Shown piece by piece: positions 30,583 through 43,807 of a stretch of DNA of 64,000 bases. How positions within the stretch are numbered: the first letter of the stretch is position 1; each line of letters begins with the position of its first letter. The notes beneath the pieces were generated by a model that saw only the letters and a program-made list of their open reading frames with translations, searched no databases and was not told where the DNA came from. The DNA lies in assembly GCA_011800805.1 (NCBI GenBank), contig MPNW01000366.1, positions 15,376 through 79,375 on the forward strand. Direction: 5' to 3'. The position numbers and the translations under genes are program-made. This stretch comes from Hirudo medicinalis. Taxonomy: Eukaryota; Annelida; Clitellata; Hirudinida; Hirudinidae.

Positions 30583-30772
30583 TTTGTGTAAAAAAGTTCA
30601 CATCTTCAGAACCAAACAAATTAGTGCAGAAAAATAAGTGCAAAATTGAGGAAGCGTTTTGAGGGCAAAGTTACTCTTTTGGCTGGATCGGATCAGGGTG
30701 CATAGGAAATGATGAATGTACATCGGCTACACAATGTAAAAAGTATCACAATTTGTGTGAAATATTCTTGCC

Positions 30773-33251
30773 CTATTCACAAAGATGAAAATAGCTGAAA
30801 ATTAAGTAAATTGGCAGTAGTGCAGTGGGAGTTAGGGCATGCCCCCAGTTGCCTAGTGCTTTTAGCCCCCAGTTCATGTTCTTAACTTCCCAAACTCCCT
30901 CGACTGTCACGTATGAGTTGCCATTAGTCAAGTAAATATGCTTTTCTCTCTTGCCTTCTAACGTCGGTCGATCTGAGCCTTCAAAGCCGCTGGGCTCCCC
31001 CGCGTCTTCGTCGTCGTCTGGAAGTGCAGATTCTCTTCCCGCGCTTGAGGGCGTAAAATGTACGTAAGGGGGATTCGCTCCGTGACACGGTTCTGGAATA
31101 ACGTTTCGTGAATTCGTGGTTGTTTTTCTCCAGTCTTCGCCAAAACTAAAAACCAACCAAATATTGAGAAAGTTGAGCCTACTCGTTGATCGGTATGACC
31201 GCTGCAGTTTTCGTTGTAGTGTAGGAGCCTTGAGTCGCTGCCAAAAACCTTAAACGAAAGCTGTGACTTTGGCTAAGGGGCGTTTTAGAACGTTATAACT
31301 GGCTTGTAGAACCTACTTGATTACGATTACATTTGATTATCTACAATTAAAAACTTTCTTGTGGCGGTCAGCCCCAACAATTACGTAACAATCGACCGAC
31401 AGACAGCTGTCTCTAAAATTGTATGCCAAAGCCTCCTTCAGCACCAGTTAAAGCGTCCTCAACCTTTAATCCTGATGTCTCTTATAATATCGTAATATTG
31501 TCACATTTGGAGAGTCGCTCGAGTCGGCTGTTATTTTTACACAAACTCACGAAACAGTGCAAGGATCCGGCGCCCAACTTCTTAGCCACTATGAAACTCC
31601 TGCGTTTGTCGGTCCAGCTTGTGGTGCAATCAAATAGATCTGAAAAGATGACGCGGAGTGAACTTTAGCTGCTAAGTTATTTAAGACATCTTTTGTCTCG
31701 CCTCTTTGCCCTTCGCAGGTCCTGTCCATTAGGATCCGTGTTTCACCATGGCAACCAATGGACACCTTCATCGGACAGTCTCCATCCTGGTTAGAATAAT
31801 AAACCCCCGGGGACGAGCAGATGGTTGTCGTTGAGAAGATGTGATCGGCTGGTCGAGTTAAATTTTAAAACGCAGGCGGCCTTTTCTAAATTATTTCTTT
31901 CTCATTTTCCTAAATGCACTCGCAAAATTATTCAACATTTAAAACGCCTTCTCTTGAATTCACGATAATGGTCAGTATTCAAATCTTCATCGCAGCCAAA
32001 GCAACCATAAATGCTAGAATTTGTAATAGCGTTTTGATAGAGGTTGGTCTATTTGCAATGATTTAAACAATTTGCAAAGTGAATGGAAATCAACAAAAAG
32101 TTACTATCTATAGACTATTTACAGCTGATAGAACTTTCTGGATCAAGCTACATATTATTGATTTTGTTTACTAGCGAGACTTATTGAACTGCTTCTCCAC
32201 TAATTTTAGTTAGTTGCACAACCGAAGATATTCGATAAATTGTTTAAACCAAGTAATTACTTACCGAAGAAGACATGACGAAGCCCATAACGAATCTTGA
32301 GACAGGCTGATATATCGCTAGTCATTTTATCCAGATTGCCTTAAGAAAACATGATAGCCAGGTGACATCAAGTTCCTTTGTCTTGAATAAAGTTTTACGT
32401 CATTACTTTTGGCTGCAGAAAAAACTGCCTTCGTGTGCTTTGACAGCTTGAGACACTGGGTTTCGACATCACTTTAAAGGAATAAAAGAGCCTGACTTTA
32501 ACTACTTAAAAAAAAACAATTGCCAATGGAATATGTATAATTGTCACCATTTGTGATTCTTGCCAACGATGGCCAAAAATTCATCACTCTCTTCGTCATC
32601 AGTGTTAAGACATCGAAGTTCTGTCGACTGCTCATAAGATGACCATTTAGGCGCAGGCGAAGAAAGACGCATCGACGACTCGACGCTGAACCTTTTGTAC
32701 TCGTTTAGAATTCCTGCTTCTTTATCCAATCTGATCTTGACATTTTTCTTGTTGTCAAACCACGTGACGTCGTCCAACCAATTGGGAAACTGGCAAGAGT
32801 CATCAGGCATGGAAGTGTTATCTGAAACGTGCATCAGAAATGAAATAAAATCTTCAAAACCTTAAGTATCTAATCTCACTTCTTAAAAGTCGCAGAACGT
32901 AAGGGCCATCGCTGGAAGATCTCAGTCCCTGGCATGTGGCATCGGCCGACATGGCGGCCCATACTTCCAAATCAGTGCCCTGGTAACGCTGATGAGACAA
33001 AAATCACCCTCGACTAACGATAATAAAAGTGTACTTTTTTAAAAAAAAAGTTTACATATCAAATTTTCTTCTCTACTCTGGTTTGACGACTAACTTCCTA
33101 CATCAATTTACACCAAAGTGCTACGGGTTTGTTCATACCAAACATCTATAGGTATCGTCAGGTTTGTGTAAGCCCTCCCTTGAAATCCTGACGTACAAAT
33201 ATATATCCGAGCCTTCTTTCCAAGTCCCTATGCAGTCCATGTGCAACTCAC
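30773..33251 (-). CDS. cysteine-rich probable surface/secreted protein, uncharacterised
   Basis: Exons in transcription order are 33139-33251, 32880-32988, 32568-32821 and 31688-31786. A further exon lies near 31450-31660 and a probable terminal exon at 30773-31145. Phases agree through the first four. The protein reads MDCIGTWKEGSDIYLYVR, DTYRCLRYQGTDLE, SCQFPNWLDDVTWFDNKK, DGDCPMKVSIGCHGETRI and, in the 31.5-kb exon, DCTTSWTDKRRSFIVAKK then GSLHCFV. Repeated units of Cys-FP-x-W-L...W and C...W...RC resemble the extracellular domains I recall as DUF7042-DUF7045 of invertebrate proteins, but I cannot confirm this. The last exon ends with hydrophobic ALLPIYLIFSYF, compatible with a GPI or membrane anchor. 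The join of the 31.5-kb exon to its neighbours is unresolved, and 5' exons above 33251 are missing. Convergent with LMLN. Confidence 0.5.
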
Positions 33252-33480
33252 CTGCATCCAAAATTCCAATCACGTCGGTAATAAGTTAAGTAATAGGAAT
33301 TAGTAAAGTTTTAAATTCAATTGCTCGATTTGTAAAGCAAATCAACAGTGCTATTTGTTTATTTAACGTTTTCCCGGGAGCTCTAAGTCAAATAGCTCCT
33401 AAGTACACCAAAAAAAGTAATTTTAGGCTTATTCACAGAATCATCATCGCAATGATGATTAATTTTCGTTAATAAAAACC

Positions 33481-33600
33481 ATTGTTGTTATTATTATTAT
33501 TGTTGTTATTATTATCGTCATAGTCATCATCATCATCATTATATTGTATTATTATTATTATTTGTTGTTATTATTATCATCTTATTTAATTATTTATTAT
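33481..33600. repeat. ATT/ATC/GTT triplet-rich tract
   Basis: Interrupted ATT, TTG and ATC triplets, with no coding potential. It lies next to the LINE fragments. Confidence 0.7.
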
Positions 33601-33777
33601 CAACTTCGGTCAAAGAGTCATCGACCTCTTACTTGACCAAGTGTACTTAAGAAAACAGAAATGCACAAATTCGAGCGAAAGCAACAATGAAAGCAAAAAA
33701 AAACTAAAATAATACCCCGCAGCTCAAAAATAAAAATGAAATACATTCATTTGTGGACACACACAAAAATTAAGAAA

Positions 33778-33972
33778 TTATTTGTAGATGAGATATTGAT
33801 TTAAGTTAAGTTCACGAATAGCCGAGTCAAAACGAGAAACAGACGATGAATTTACAATATCGGCAGGCAGGGAGTTCCGAGATCCAACAACTCGGTTACA
33901 GAAATTCTTAGTAGTTTCACATGTGATTTTGCCAGTTCTTAGTTTAAAATTGTGACCTCGTGTCCTAGAATA
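33778..33972 (-). mobile_element. LINE ORF2 C-terminal fragment (CR1/L2-like)
   Basis: The minus strand reads RTRGHNFKLRTGKITCETT, then KNFCNRVVGSRNSLPADIV, then a Ser-rich stretch to a TAA stop. This is the classic C-terminal end of non-LTR retrotransposon reverse transcriptase ORFs (RGH...K...FF.NRVV..WN.LP...V). Only the 3' end is present, as expected of 5'-truncated insertion. Confidence 0.8.
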
Positions 33973-34019
33973 TGTTGAGGGTTGTTATTATTGTTATTAT
34001 TATTATTAAGGAATTTTCA

Positions 34020-35462
34020 CATTATTCCTCTCGGCTTTCCAGTCGGTGAAGGATGAATCCGGAGCACTACCAGTACTCTTAGTGATTCATTCAAGCACTG
34101 TTCATAAAATGTGGGCAATGCCCAACGAGGAGATTTTTTGAATCTCCGAAACCTTACGTCCTGGCATCAACTCCACTCCTTTAGCGAAGTCTTTTCTCAA
34201 CGTTCCGAGTGCTTCTACAACCACCAGGACGACCTTGGTTTTCACATTCACATTAATTTCGATCTTCAAAGACTTGTACTTTTCAGCTTTTTTTCAGCTT
34301 CTTTAAGCGCGATGTTTTTGTCGTCAGGGATGGAAACATCAATTAGCATACTTGGATTTTCTGTCGTGGATGACAATGTCGGGTCTGCTGGCTAAGATTT
34401 TTTCTGTCCGTGATTATTGCGTAGTCTCTTAAGATGGTATTCTCGTTTATATTTACCGCACTTCGGGGTGTGTGTTCATACCATTTATTTGGAACTTCAC
34501 AACCAAGCTCACGGCATACTACCCAACGAACATAGTTGGCCACCCTGTTATGTCGGTGCAAATATTCAGTTAATGCCAGCACAGTGCAACCTGCCGTTAT
34601 GTGGCTTACGGTTTCTTGGGTCTTGCCACAGACTCTGCATTTGCCATCAATCTGCTTCTTTAAAATCTTACGTTGATGGTATCTGGTATTGAGTGTCTGG
34701 TCCTGAGCTGCCATGATCAAGCTTTCAGTTTCTCCTTTGAGCCCTGCACTTCTTAACCAAGCACATCTTGCTTCTTTGTCAACAAAAGGTTGTTCAAGGC
34801 TGCAAAAAATTGTCCATGCATTGGTATCTCCCTCAGATTTTCTATTCTCTCCTTCTCTATGCTGTCCTTTAGCATCACTTTCGCTGGTGTTTGAACTGCT
34901 GACAAAAGAAAATATTTATTCTTTATTGCCTTTGCTTCCTTCAGGAGATATTATTTTGCCTTCCCAGAGCCACATGTTTTTTTTTTACAAACCTGCTAAA
35001 CCTGTCTTTGCCCTGCTCAATATAATCATTCAAATTGACCACGGAGCAGCTGCAAGCAGACATCAATTGAACAAGCCCCCTACCTCCATTGCGCCTCTTA
35101 ATGTACAGCCGACTAACATCTCCTTTCGGTTGATGAAGCCCATGCATTGTAAGAAGCTTCCGGGTTTTCCGATCCATTTTCTCAATTTCAGACTTTTATT
35201 ATTATTATTATTGTTATTATTATTATTATTATCATTATTATCAGTATTATCATTATTATCATTATTATCATTATTACATAGTATTTTCAGTGAAGGAATG
35301 GAGCATGTACCATTGTGGATTTCGAAGCCGTGCCTGCAGCTTTTGAGAAGCATTTGGTACCTGGTTCTGCCAACGCAAGGCCTGGCAATGGAATCCATGT
35401 GTGAACAGGGCTCCCTCAATGGATCGTTGATGTTGAAGAGGTAAGCACCATTCAGTGGGCAC
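34020..35462 (-). mobile_element. degraded non-LTR retrotransposon ORF, second family
   Basis: Minus-strand fragments in order: EGALFTHGFHCQAL, then MDRKTRKLLTMHGLHQPKGD with LYIKRRNGGRGL, then AAQDQTLNTRYHQRKILKK with the Cys motif CRVCGKTQETVSHITAGC, then WYEHTPRS and RPDIVIHDRK, ending near FAKGVDART. This is the C-terminal part of a reverse transcriptase family common in invertebrate genomes. The reading frame shifts several times. An (AAT)n microsatellite (about 35198-35278) interrupts it, so the copy is dead. A 243-codon plus-strand open frame over it is an antisense shadow. Confidence 0.85.
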
Positions 35463-38181
35463 TTTATGGCTTCAGCATTTTCTGGTTAATATTGTCTTGG
35501 ATGCAAAAAGGCTTTAAACTCAACTTAATGATCAATGCTTAATCAATGTCTGCTAACGTGTCCATAATTTTCGTTGGCATTCACAATTTACATGAGAATG
35601 AGATAAATTCCAACATAACCTATGCATGACATTATCTGAACTTTAAAGCAAGCAATTTCAGCAGTAAAGACAAATATTTTCGCAGCAGCCGGAATTGCCC
35701 CGATTTTGTCGCAATAAAGAGGTTACAGCGTGACAATGATAAAACAATGCCTAAGAAATGGATTTGCGCCTGGGAAACCAGAGCCGAGAATTGGTACAAA
35801 TAAACACGGCATGGTGAATCTAATAGCCGGGTGCTCGATAATAAAACTTAGCGTGTCGTCTCAGCAAATTACCTCAAATGATGTCGGAGGCGAGATCGTT
35901 AGATGAAAATAAGCAGCCAATAACGTACGGGACTAACCCCTGACCATGGTGTGCATGGGAGTTTCCAGCTGTACATGAGAGCAAATGTTTTGCAGTTTCG
36001 ATCTAACACAGTGGCCTTATGTTAGAGAAACAAACGTTGTTCAAGCATATTATGAATATTTTGAATAATTAACTATAATTAAAGAGGTCTTTCTACAGAA
36101 AGGCTTACTCTCTCTATATTGGAGTATATTTCGATGCATCCTCAGCATGACCAGACAATAGAAGCAGTCTTCTTCCCTGCGTTTACGGGGAAAAATTAAA
36201 TTCATCTTTCATTCACCTTTGCAGCAAAGAAACCAAAAAGCAGACAGACCTATTAAAGAAAACATAGAAATCTTTCGTTTGGTTAATGCAGATTCCTTTC
36301 GTCGTCATGTGGTTCTCGCTAATGATTATGTCCTCGAGTCCGCTTTGATAATACTTTCCCCACCATTTCTCGGACATTTTACATTCTACATTAACAAATT
36401 ATTTTAATGAAAGTTAAGAAAAATTCGTTGAAACAAATGATCAAACATGGTAATTTTAAGATTCAAAATGAGGACTAAAGAAAATTGTTCAAATTTAAAA
36501 GTGAATATGTATATATGAATGTAAAGTTGAAATGAAGGAGCTTTTATCCATGATGTGCATGCACGTATTTTCTGAAACGGATAATTATTACTGGCAGAAT
36601 ATCATGCTATTAAATTTTATTCGAAAACATATCGGATTAATTCGCGGTTTTGAAAAGGATGATCAGGGGAGGAGCAGACGAGTCCAGTGAGCTGTAAATT
36701 TTGATACCACGGGAACTCCCGCTGTTTTATTAATGGCATCACGGTGTTCATTATGCCGAGTGAAGAAGCAGTTCGGAAAAACGCCACGTATTTTTCGGTG
36801 TCGTGAGATGATGAAGCGAAAGTCTGAATTTGCGCAGCAACATTTTCAACGACTTGAGTCTCTTCATGTAACATGCATGGCTTAACGAATCAATCAATCT
36901 ATCGATCAAGTCCGAGCAGCCATCCCATCCACCCTCGGAGACGAAGAAAAACAAAGATGTTGAGGATTTAAAGCACGCAAGACTCGACCCAGAGATCACG
37001 CTGCACCACGGAGGGATTTAGTGCAGTCTGATTCGCAAAACTTGCAGATAACGGCTGCATCTTGTTCCAGTTGACATTTCTCGTACGACGATTCACGGAG
37101 AGAAATTTTAAATATGCTAGAGAATGAGAGCCCTTTCAAGTTTTCCTAAACGTCAGTCCCTCAAGAAAATCGGGGCATAAATCTGAGAGATATCAGGCAT
37201 CTTTGATCGTCTGTTTTGATTGTTATTGAGGAGGTTCACAAACGATTCGACTTGTCCACGATCATGGATAATTTCACGATTTCTGCAACATAATTCCTTC
37301 AATAATCAATCAATGCCATTGCTCTGACGTGTATGGAGTTTACGAAATTTTAAGGTTTATGGATCGATACCATGGAAATATTAATCTCTCAGAAAATACC
37401 ACGAACGTTTTAGTGGAGGGTGGATGATGTGTTTACCTTCATAATTAAAAATCGACTAAAAACTCTGTAAAAAAATACTCAAAGAGTTTGAATCTTAATC
37501 AGGAAGCCTTGACAAGAAACTCGACTTTCTACAAACTAATCGGACGAAGTGAGCAGGGCTCGGAAGAAATAAATAATCAAATCCGCTCTTACAAATCCTG
37601 ACAGAACTGCTGACGTATGACATTGGCTCCTCGTTTGCGACTGGATTTGACAACTGAAATATTCATTTCTTTTATCACTATCAACTCTCGCAAATTCAGA
37701 ATCCCCGAGGAGTCCCATAAATTCGAGTTTGGAAAAGCAAGCGAGGCTGTCTTGTAAGGGCGGTCCTTATTAAAATTAACGACTCCGGTATAATTGGTCC
37801 TAAAGAGGAGCCAAGACCGTTGAGTTGTTGACGGGGTTGTGTTTGACTGCGGGTGGTAGGCACGTGTCCACGCATGGAAATGTCGTACCACCCACCGAGA
37901 ATTTCAAACATTGCTCAAGCTCAGAGAAATCGCAGCGATTGCTGGAATGACGATGGCGACAATGCTGATTATGATCCCTCAGTAAATCCGTGAAGCGCGT
38001 GAATGCAGTCCTCTCACTAACGTACATTTTTAGCTTAACTTAGATGGACACAAAATATAATGAAACCTTTAAGCGCTCGTTCAGTTGTTCTCAATCGCTT
38101 ATCTGGGTTTGCACGTGGTTTACACGTGGTTAACGGAGTGATACGAAATACGATGTAATGAAGAAAAGTAAGGTGATGATA

Positions 38182-38406
<225 letters not shown>

Positions 38407-38796
38407 AACTGAAGAAACTCAGTTGTCATACTGCATTCACTGGGCTTCGTCTGAGTACGATGAAAATTTCACAAATTCAATGAACAAAGAAATCACTTAA
38501 AGTTAATGTCTTTCGTTTGGAATGTGTTTTGTTGCTTGTACTGCTGTTTTGGACAAACGTGGCCTCCGATGATGGCAGTCGCATTACTGGTAATATTATT
38601 ACATAACATCCACTAACATTAATAAGTTACTAAACTGTTATCAAGTTATATTTGAGATAATCTTTCAAAGTTATTTTGTTTGTCAGCAATTATTGTATCA
38701 TGAATAATATCTACAATCATAACTATAGCCGCACAATCGGAACATGTGGTATCTGCATACTGTAATCGTTGAATTATTATTAGAAAGGGTGAATAA

Positions 38797-38945
38797 GATG
38801 AGGATGATGACGACGATGACGACGACGACGACGATTATGACGATGACGACGACGACGATGATGATGATGACGACGACGACGATGACGATGATGACGACGA
38901 TGACGACGATGATGACGACGACGACGACGACGATGATGATGATTG
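38797..38945. repeat. (GAC/GAT)n microsatellite
   Basis: About 150 bp of mixed GAC and GAT triplets. Forward translation is Met/Thr-rich and reverse is Val/Ile-rich, with no real gene signal. Confidence 0.95.
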
Positions 38946-39916
38946 CGGAAGCTGTGATGACACGGAGGAAAGATGGGTTGGAAGAACCGGAAGGAAGAAA
39001 CACCGGTGATGGTGATGTCATCAAGTAGGCACAGCTGTTAGTGATAATAATGATGCTGGTTACGACGATGACGACCTTGGCATTGATGGCGTCGCAAGCT
39101 TCCGCCTTTGAAAGCTGCAATTTGGCTAACGAAGCCCATCCTAACGATGAGTGAATCGAATGTTCTCGCGCAAATAAAACTCTTTGCCTCTCCCACTCTC
39201 TCAACTCTCAATTATCTCTCGCGACACAAGCGACAGTCATTCTTTGTGTCGCTATTGTCGCTGTTGCTGCCGCGATCTAACAAACTTGACATCTTGGAGT
39301 ACAAAACGTGTTTTCGTTTTTTTTCCTGCAAAGACTCTCTTCGAGTATTTCGTTTCGAAATCGCTCGGATTTTAAAATTAAGTTGATGCCGCCGCTGCAA
39401 GAACAACCTGATGTAATTTTAGATCGCCGAAAGTGAATTATTTACAGACCAGAATCGTCGTCAACAACGCTTCTGAAGATAAACACCTGTAACTCCTCTG
39501 AGATGAGAAGTATCAAATCATTCCATCGCTTATTTTCTTGTCAGAATTGTCTCTTGTTTTGTGGATAAGGTTTCTTTTGCCAATGTTGTTGCTGTAGGCT
39601 TCCTTATAATACCAATAATGACATTTCACAAGATGGTCTTTCAATCCTGGAAGAGTTTTGATTATCTAGGCCTACTCTTTTTTAGGGGAGCATTATTTTC
39701 GATGAACACTTTTAACTCTCTCCGAATAATGCCTCATCTACAACTTCCCAACACTAAAAAAGTAATTACATGTATAATTAAATCTCTATTTAAGCAATCA
39801 AATACATTAATTAATAAACGTTAATGTGTTAACGGATGCAATGATAAAATATAAGCATAGCTTAATGTTATTAAGAGCAGTCCTAAGACTTTAGTCTTAT
39901 TGTGCATTGTTATAAC

Positions 39917-40171
39917 GTCTTCATCACAAATACAGCAATAGTACTTCCTCATGAAGCACATTTACCTGTATTGATGTTTGAGGTGCAAGTGGACTTAGGT
40001 GAGATGACTACGACGACGACGATGGACACTAAAAGAGCTGCTCNGTCTTCATCACAAATACAGCAATAGTACTTCCTCATGAAGCACATTTACCTGTATT
40101 GATGTTTGAGGTGCAAGTGGACTTAGGTGAGATGACTACGACGACGACGATGGACACTAAAAGAGCTGCTC
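39917..40171. repeat. exact 127-bp direct duplication flanking an N
   Basis: Copy 1 (39917-40043) and copy 2 (40045-40171) begin gtcttcatcacaaatacag and end agagctgctc. I see no mismatch between them. A single N at 40044 separates them. This looks like two contig ends that overlap by 127 bp and were joined without merging. Confidence 0.92.
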
Positions 40172-43100
40172 CGTTGTTGTTGTTGTTGCTGCTATTTTTG
40201 TTGTGCTGCTTCCTTGTCGTAGCATGTCGTTGTGAGCTGTAAGCCATCCTAAAACCTGTGGTGTTGCTGACGACGACGGCGATGATGATGATGATGATGG
40301 TGGTGGTGAAGACGATGATGCAAGGATGTCTCTCCCTTCATCCCGAGGTTAATGAACAAATCGCATCCATGAATGACTTTTTCTGGACTTCCGTTCAAAA
40401 GTGGTTGTGTCTTTCTGCAGACTTTCCAATTTTTGATTTGGCGGATGTCGAGAATAATGACATCGTTGAAAATAATAACTCACTCACTCACCCATCCTAC
40501 TAATATCGCGGACTGAAATTACTCCGCAGAACTCTGTAAGAAATTGAGCATCGTGCGGGATTTCAAACGCAAAACCAGTCGAGAGACGCGCGCCTCGTTC
40601 TTATGTAGGTTCCCTCAACGACTGGAGGAAGCGTCGATGGTTGAGTGGTAAATATTTTCGCACTTTCCATGATCTTTCATTTTTCCAGATCTAATTGTGA
40701 GACGGATTTCTTAGTTGATAATGATTATATTCGTTGATAATCATTTTATATTGTGTTACTTTATTATTAATAATTGAAATAATTATTATACCTGTATTGC
40801 AATCCATACATTATTATTAATTGTAAACAAAATTAACAAAACACATCTCGAACATTGTGTTTGTATTTATGTAGTCTTTTTTAGTAAAAAATACAAATAT
40901 TCCTTAGTTTATATTAAAGGATTTATCATTTAACTTGGGAAATACAGCAACTTGATCGCAGTTGTTTCAATGGCACGCAAATTAATGTACAAACAGAGGC
41001 GTAGCAAGGGGTTTCGCCCCCTAGCCCTGAATGAATAATATTTAATTTTGGCTGTATCCAGGGGTGGATCTAGAACACTTTGGCGGGGGCCGGACACTGG
41101 AACCAGTGGTGAATTTAGGGGGATGTGGCACAGCTACTAATATTTTCGTCCAAAGTCTTAAATTATTGAAATAACTTATAATAATTTTGAATTGAAATGG
41201 ATTTAATTTGTTTTTTTAGATTTTAAAAACCACGCCCTAAATCCTCCTCTGGCTGTATCGTAAATATAAGTAATAAGTTATTACTAAGTTGTTCATTAAT
41301 TTGATTTTCATTACTTTTTCAAAACTAAATACACTAATGGCTTATCTAAACACAGTAAGCTCAGTAAGCCCAATGAGCTTATTAGGTGAACATTTTTACA
41401 ACGATTCTTTTGCTTTCATCCAAGTTGGCAAAAGGCTTCCTCGAAATTACCAGGTCATTAAAGACCGGAGAATGACATTTGTGGCGAGTGATCTGTGATC
41501 CTTCTGTGGGTTATTGTCGCCAGCCAATAAAGCGGTTTGTTGTTTTATCGCCAAGTAAAACGCTCGATTCCAGCTTTATGCTCTCCATGTCCCTATTCTA
41601 TTTTATAATACTCACCTCTCTTTTTCTTAGCTTTTCTTTCTTCTTTTTGTGTACAGGAAATGTTTGGAGAAAAATCGCTTCGGTAGGTCGTGAAAGAAGA
41701 AAACAACATGCAGCATTTCATCGCCTGCGTCTCAAAGAGAATAAGATGAGTTTGTATTAAAATGTTTCAAATTGCACGCTTGAATTGATTCTAAATTATT
41801 TACTGCCTTGAGTTTCGCCATTGTAAACGTTAATATATGGTATGGTCTTTTATTAGATTCCGTCTTATTGTTAATCAAGTGTTTCTAAATAAAAGACTTG
41901 AAAAAAAGCATTTCCGACACCATTCCTCGTCGTGCATCCGGCATGGAATAATTTGTTTTCTTTCTTCGAAGGAATGCTTATCAAAAGCAGATTTCAATGA
42001 GAAATCCATAACCATGTCAATTATCGAGATTTTTTCTAAATTTGTTATACCTTTTCTTATCTTTCACCAAAAGCTGAAACTAAGCAAACGTCCCAATCGA
42101 TTTCTTCTAAAATCTATCCAAGATCTGTGGGGTTACAAAAACCGGTGAGACTGGCAAGAAGGAAGCACCTGCTTTCGTGATGTTACAGGATCTTTGACAA
42201 GTGCACGGACCTGGAGACCGTGGCATGTCGACTCGCAGGCATCTTACGACCCAGCAACTATGATATGAAGGGAGGCGTTAAGCCCCTTCGGATTTGTCGT
42301 CTGCCTCGTCCACGCTGTGTCTGTCTATCTACTCTCCAGTCGAGAGAATGTAAAACAACTAGTAAGATTTTATTTCAGCAAGGATTTCTCTTACGCCCGA
42401 ACTATTCGGCTCATGAATATTTATTATCTTCATGGTTATTCATTATCCCATGTCCGTCGCGCACTGTATTTGACCAACTAGGGCACACAGTTCATTGAAA
42501 CAAATGGAGAAAGGTAATTAGGAGAAAATAAATAAATCGCTAAGAACCGAATGGAAGTGTAGGTATTTTTCCGTGGATATCCACGTCATCCCGGCAAGCA
42601 ATGGAAGACAAAAGAATGGGCTCATGGATTCAAGGAGGATAATTCATCCTGTCCGGCTGTCCCCAGAGGATATGTCTAATGAGATTACATTGGAGAGCCA
42701 TTAATCACAGTGACTGCTATCGCCATAATCACTCCGGCTGACGTCCGGGCTTAATTGTGCAAACCTCAGGAAAATCGGATGACCGAAGCAGGACATTTGA
42801 CAATAAATCTACCGGTAACGAACATTGCCACCGACTTGCTCTTCGACAACCACTCTACAATGCAAAAACTCTATAGGAGTAGAAGTCACAATAATTCAAT
42901 CAAATGGTTAATGAAAATGACAGTTACTTCCAACTTAAAAGGAAAATTGATTCACTTGATTAACCAAATATTTATTTTAATCCTTTCTTGACCCCTATTA
43001 TTAAAACACTTCAAACGCATTTCTATTCAGTCAAAACAGATGCAGAAAAGTTTTGCAATAACACTGCAGATTTAGGGAAATTGAAAGTCAGAAAAAACTT

Positions 43101-43807
43101 AAAACACTCGAAAAATCCCCCATCTAATGACAGTAAAGCAACAACAAAGATAAGGATGGTCGCAAATACAGAGGCACTACGATTAAAGGTATCACCAGTC
43201 CACTGTAAACACATTCAAAAGATTTAGGCTTAAGTTTGAAACATAACCAAAATCGATAGAAATCATCTCAATGGTGCAAAAAATGAGTTTAAAAACTTCC
43301 AAAATGTCTGCTGGGAAACAGGAATCATGATGTCAATGGACTAAATGAAAAATGTTTTAATTGGATTTTGGATCATTTATGTTCTTATAAGACAGGGTAC
43401 TGTGTCTTTGGTTCATCATGAAGTCTGAATTAAGACCTCTGGACGACTGGATCTTCCGCTCGAGCATAGGTGACTGACTTTGTCCTCATCTGAGACATCC
43501 GTCTTTCCCCTTTCCTCCAGCAATCTGCTTTTTACAGGATATGTCTTGTTAGCCTGTTTCCAAGAGAGGCCAAACAATCTATTTGTATTGGCAGACAGGC
43601 AAGGATAAATAAATCTCACCTTTTTGACGTAAGCCTCACTCTCCCTGGATCTGTCTGATTTTAAATGTTCGTCCAGTCCTCTCGATATAAAGTGGCTTCG
43701 GTCCAGTACCTTCAAAATTTTGAAATTGATCAATTGCTTCATTTTTTTTAAAGAAGCAAATTTAAGAATTATAAAAGGTGGTCTCAAATCAAATTTCACA
43801 CAAACCT

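Noticed and set aside
30958..31143. Overlapping minus-strand frame in the terminal exon of the Cys-rich gene
   Set aside because: Shadow frame; the alternative frame keeps phase with a good acceptor at 31146 and has the hydrophobic C-terminus.
34713..35444. Longest plus-strand open frame in the window (243 codons)
   Set aside because: It is antisense to a degraded LINE reverse transcriptase and runs through an (ATT)n array that gives poly-Leu. The minus strand carries the real protein signal.
36617..37911. Several 60-100 codon minus-strand frames
   Set aside because: No recognisable domain, no consistent splice joins and atypical composition; likely chance in gene-poor DNA.
43416..43807. 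Continuation of a minus-strand open frame past the BK beta-like stop
   Set aside because: The splice-consistent frame stops at 43808; the longer frame is offset and has no family signal, so this is probably 3' UTR.
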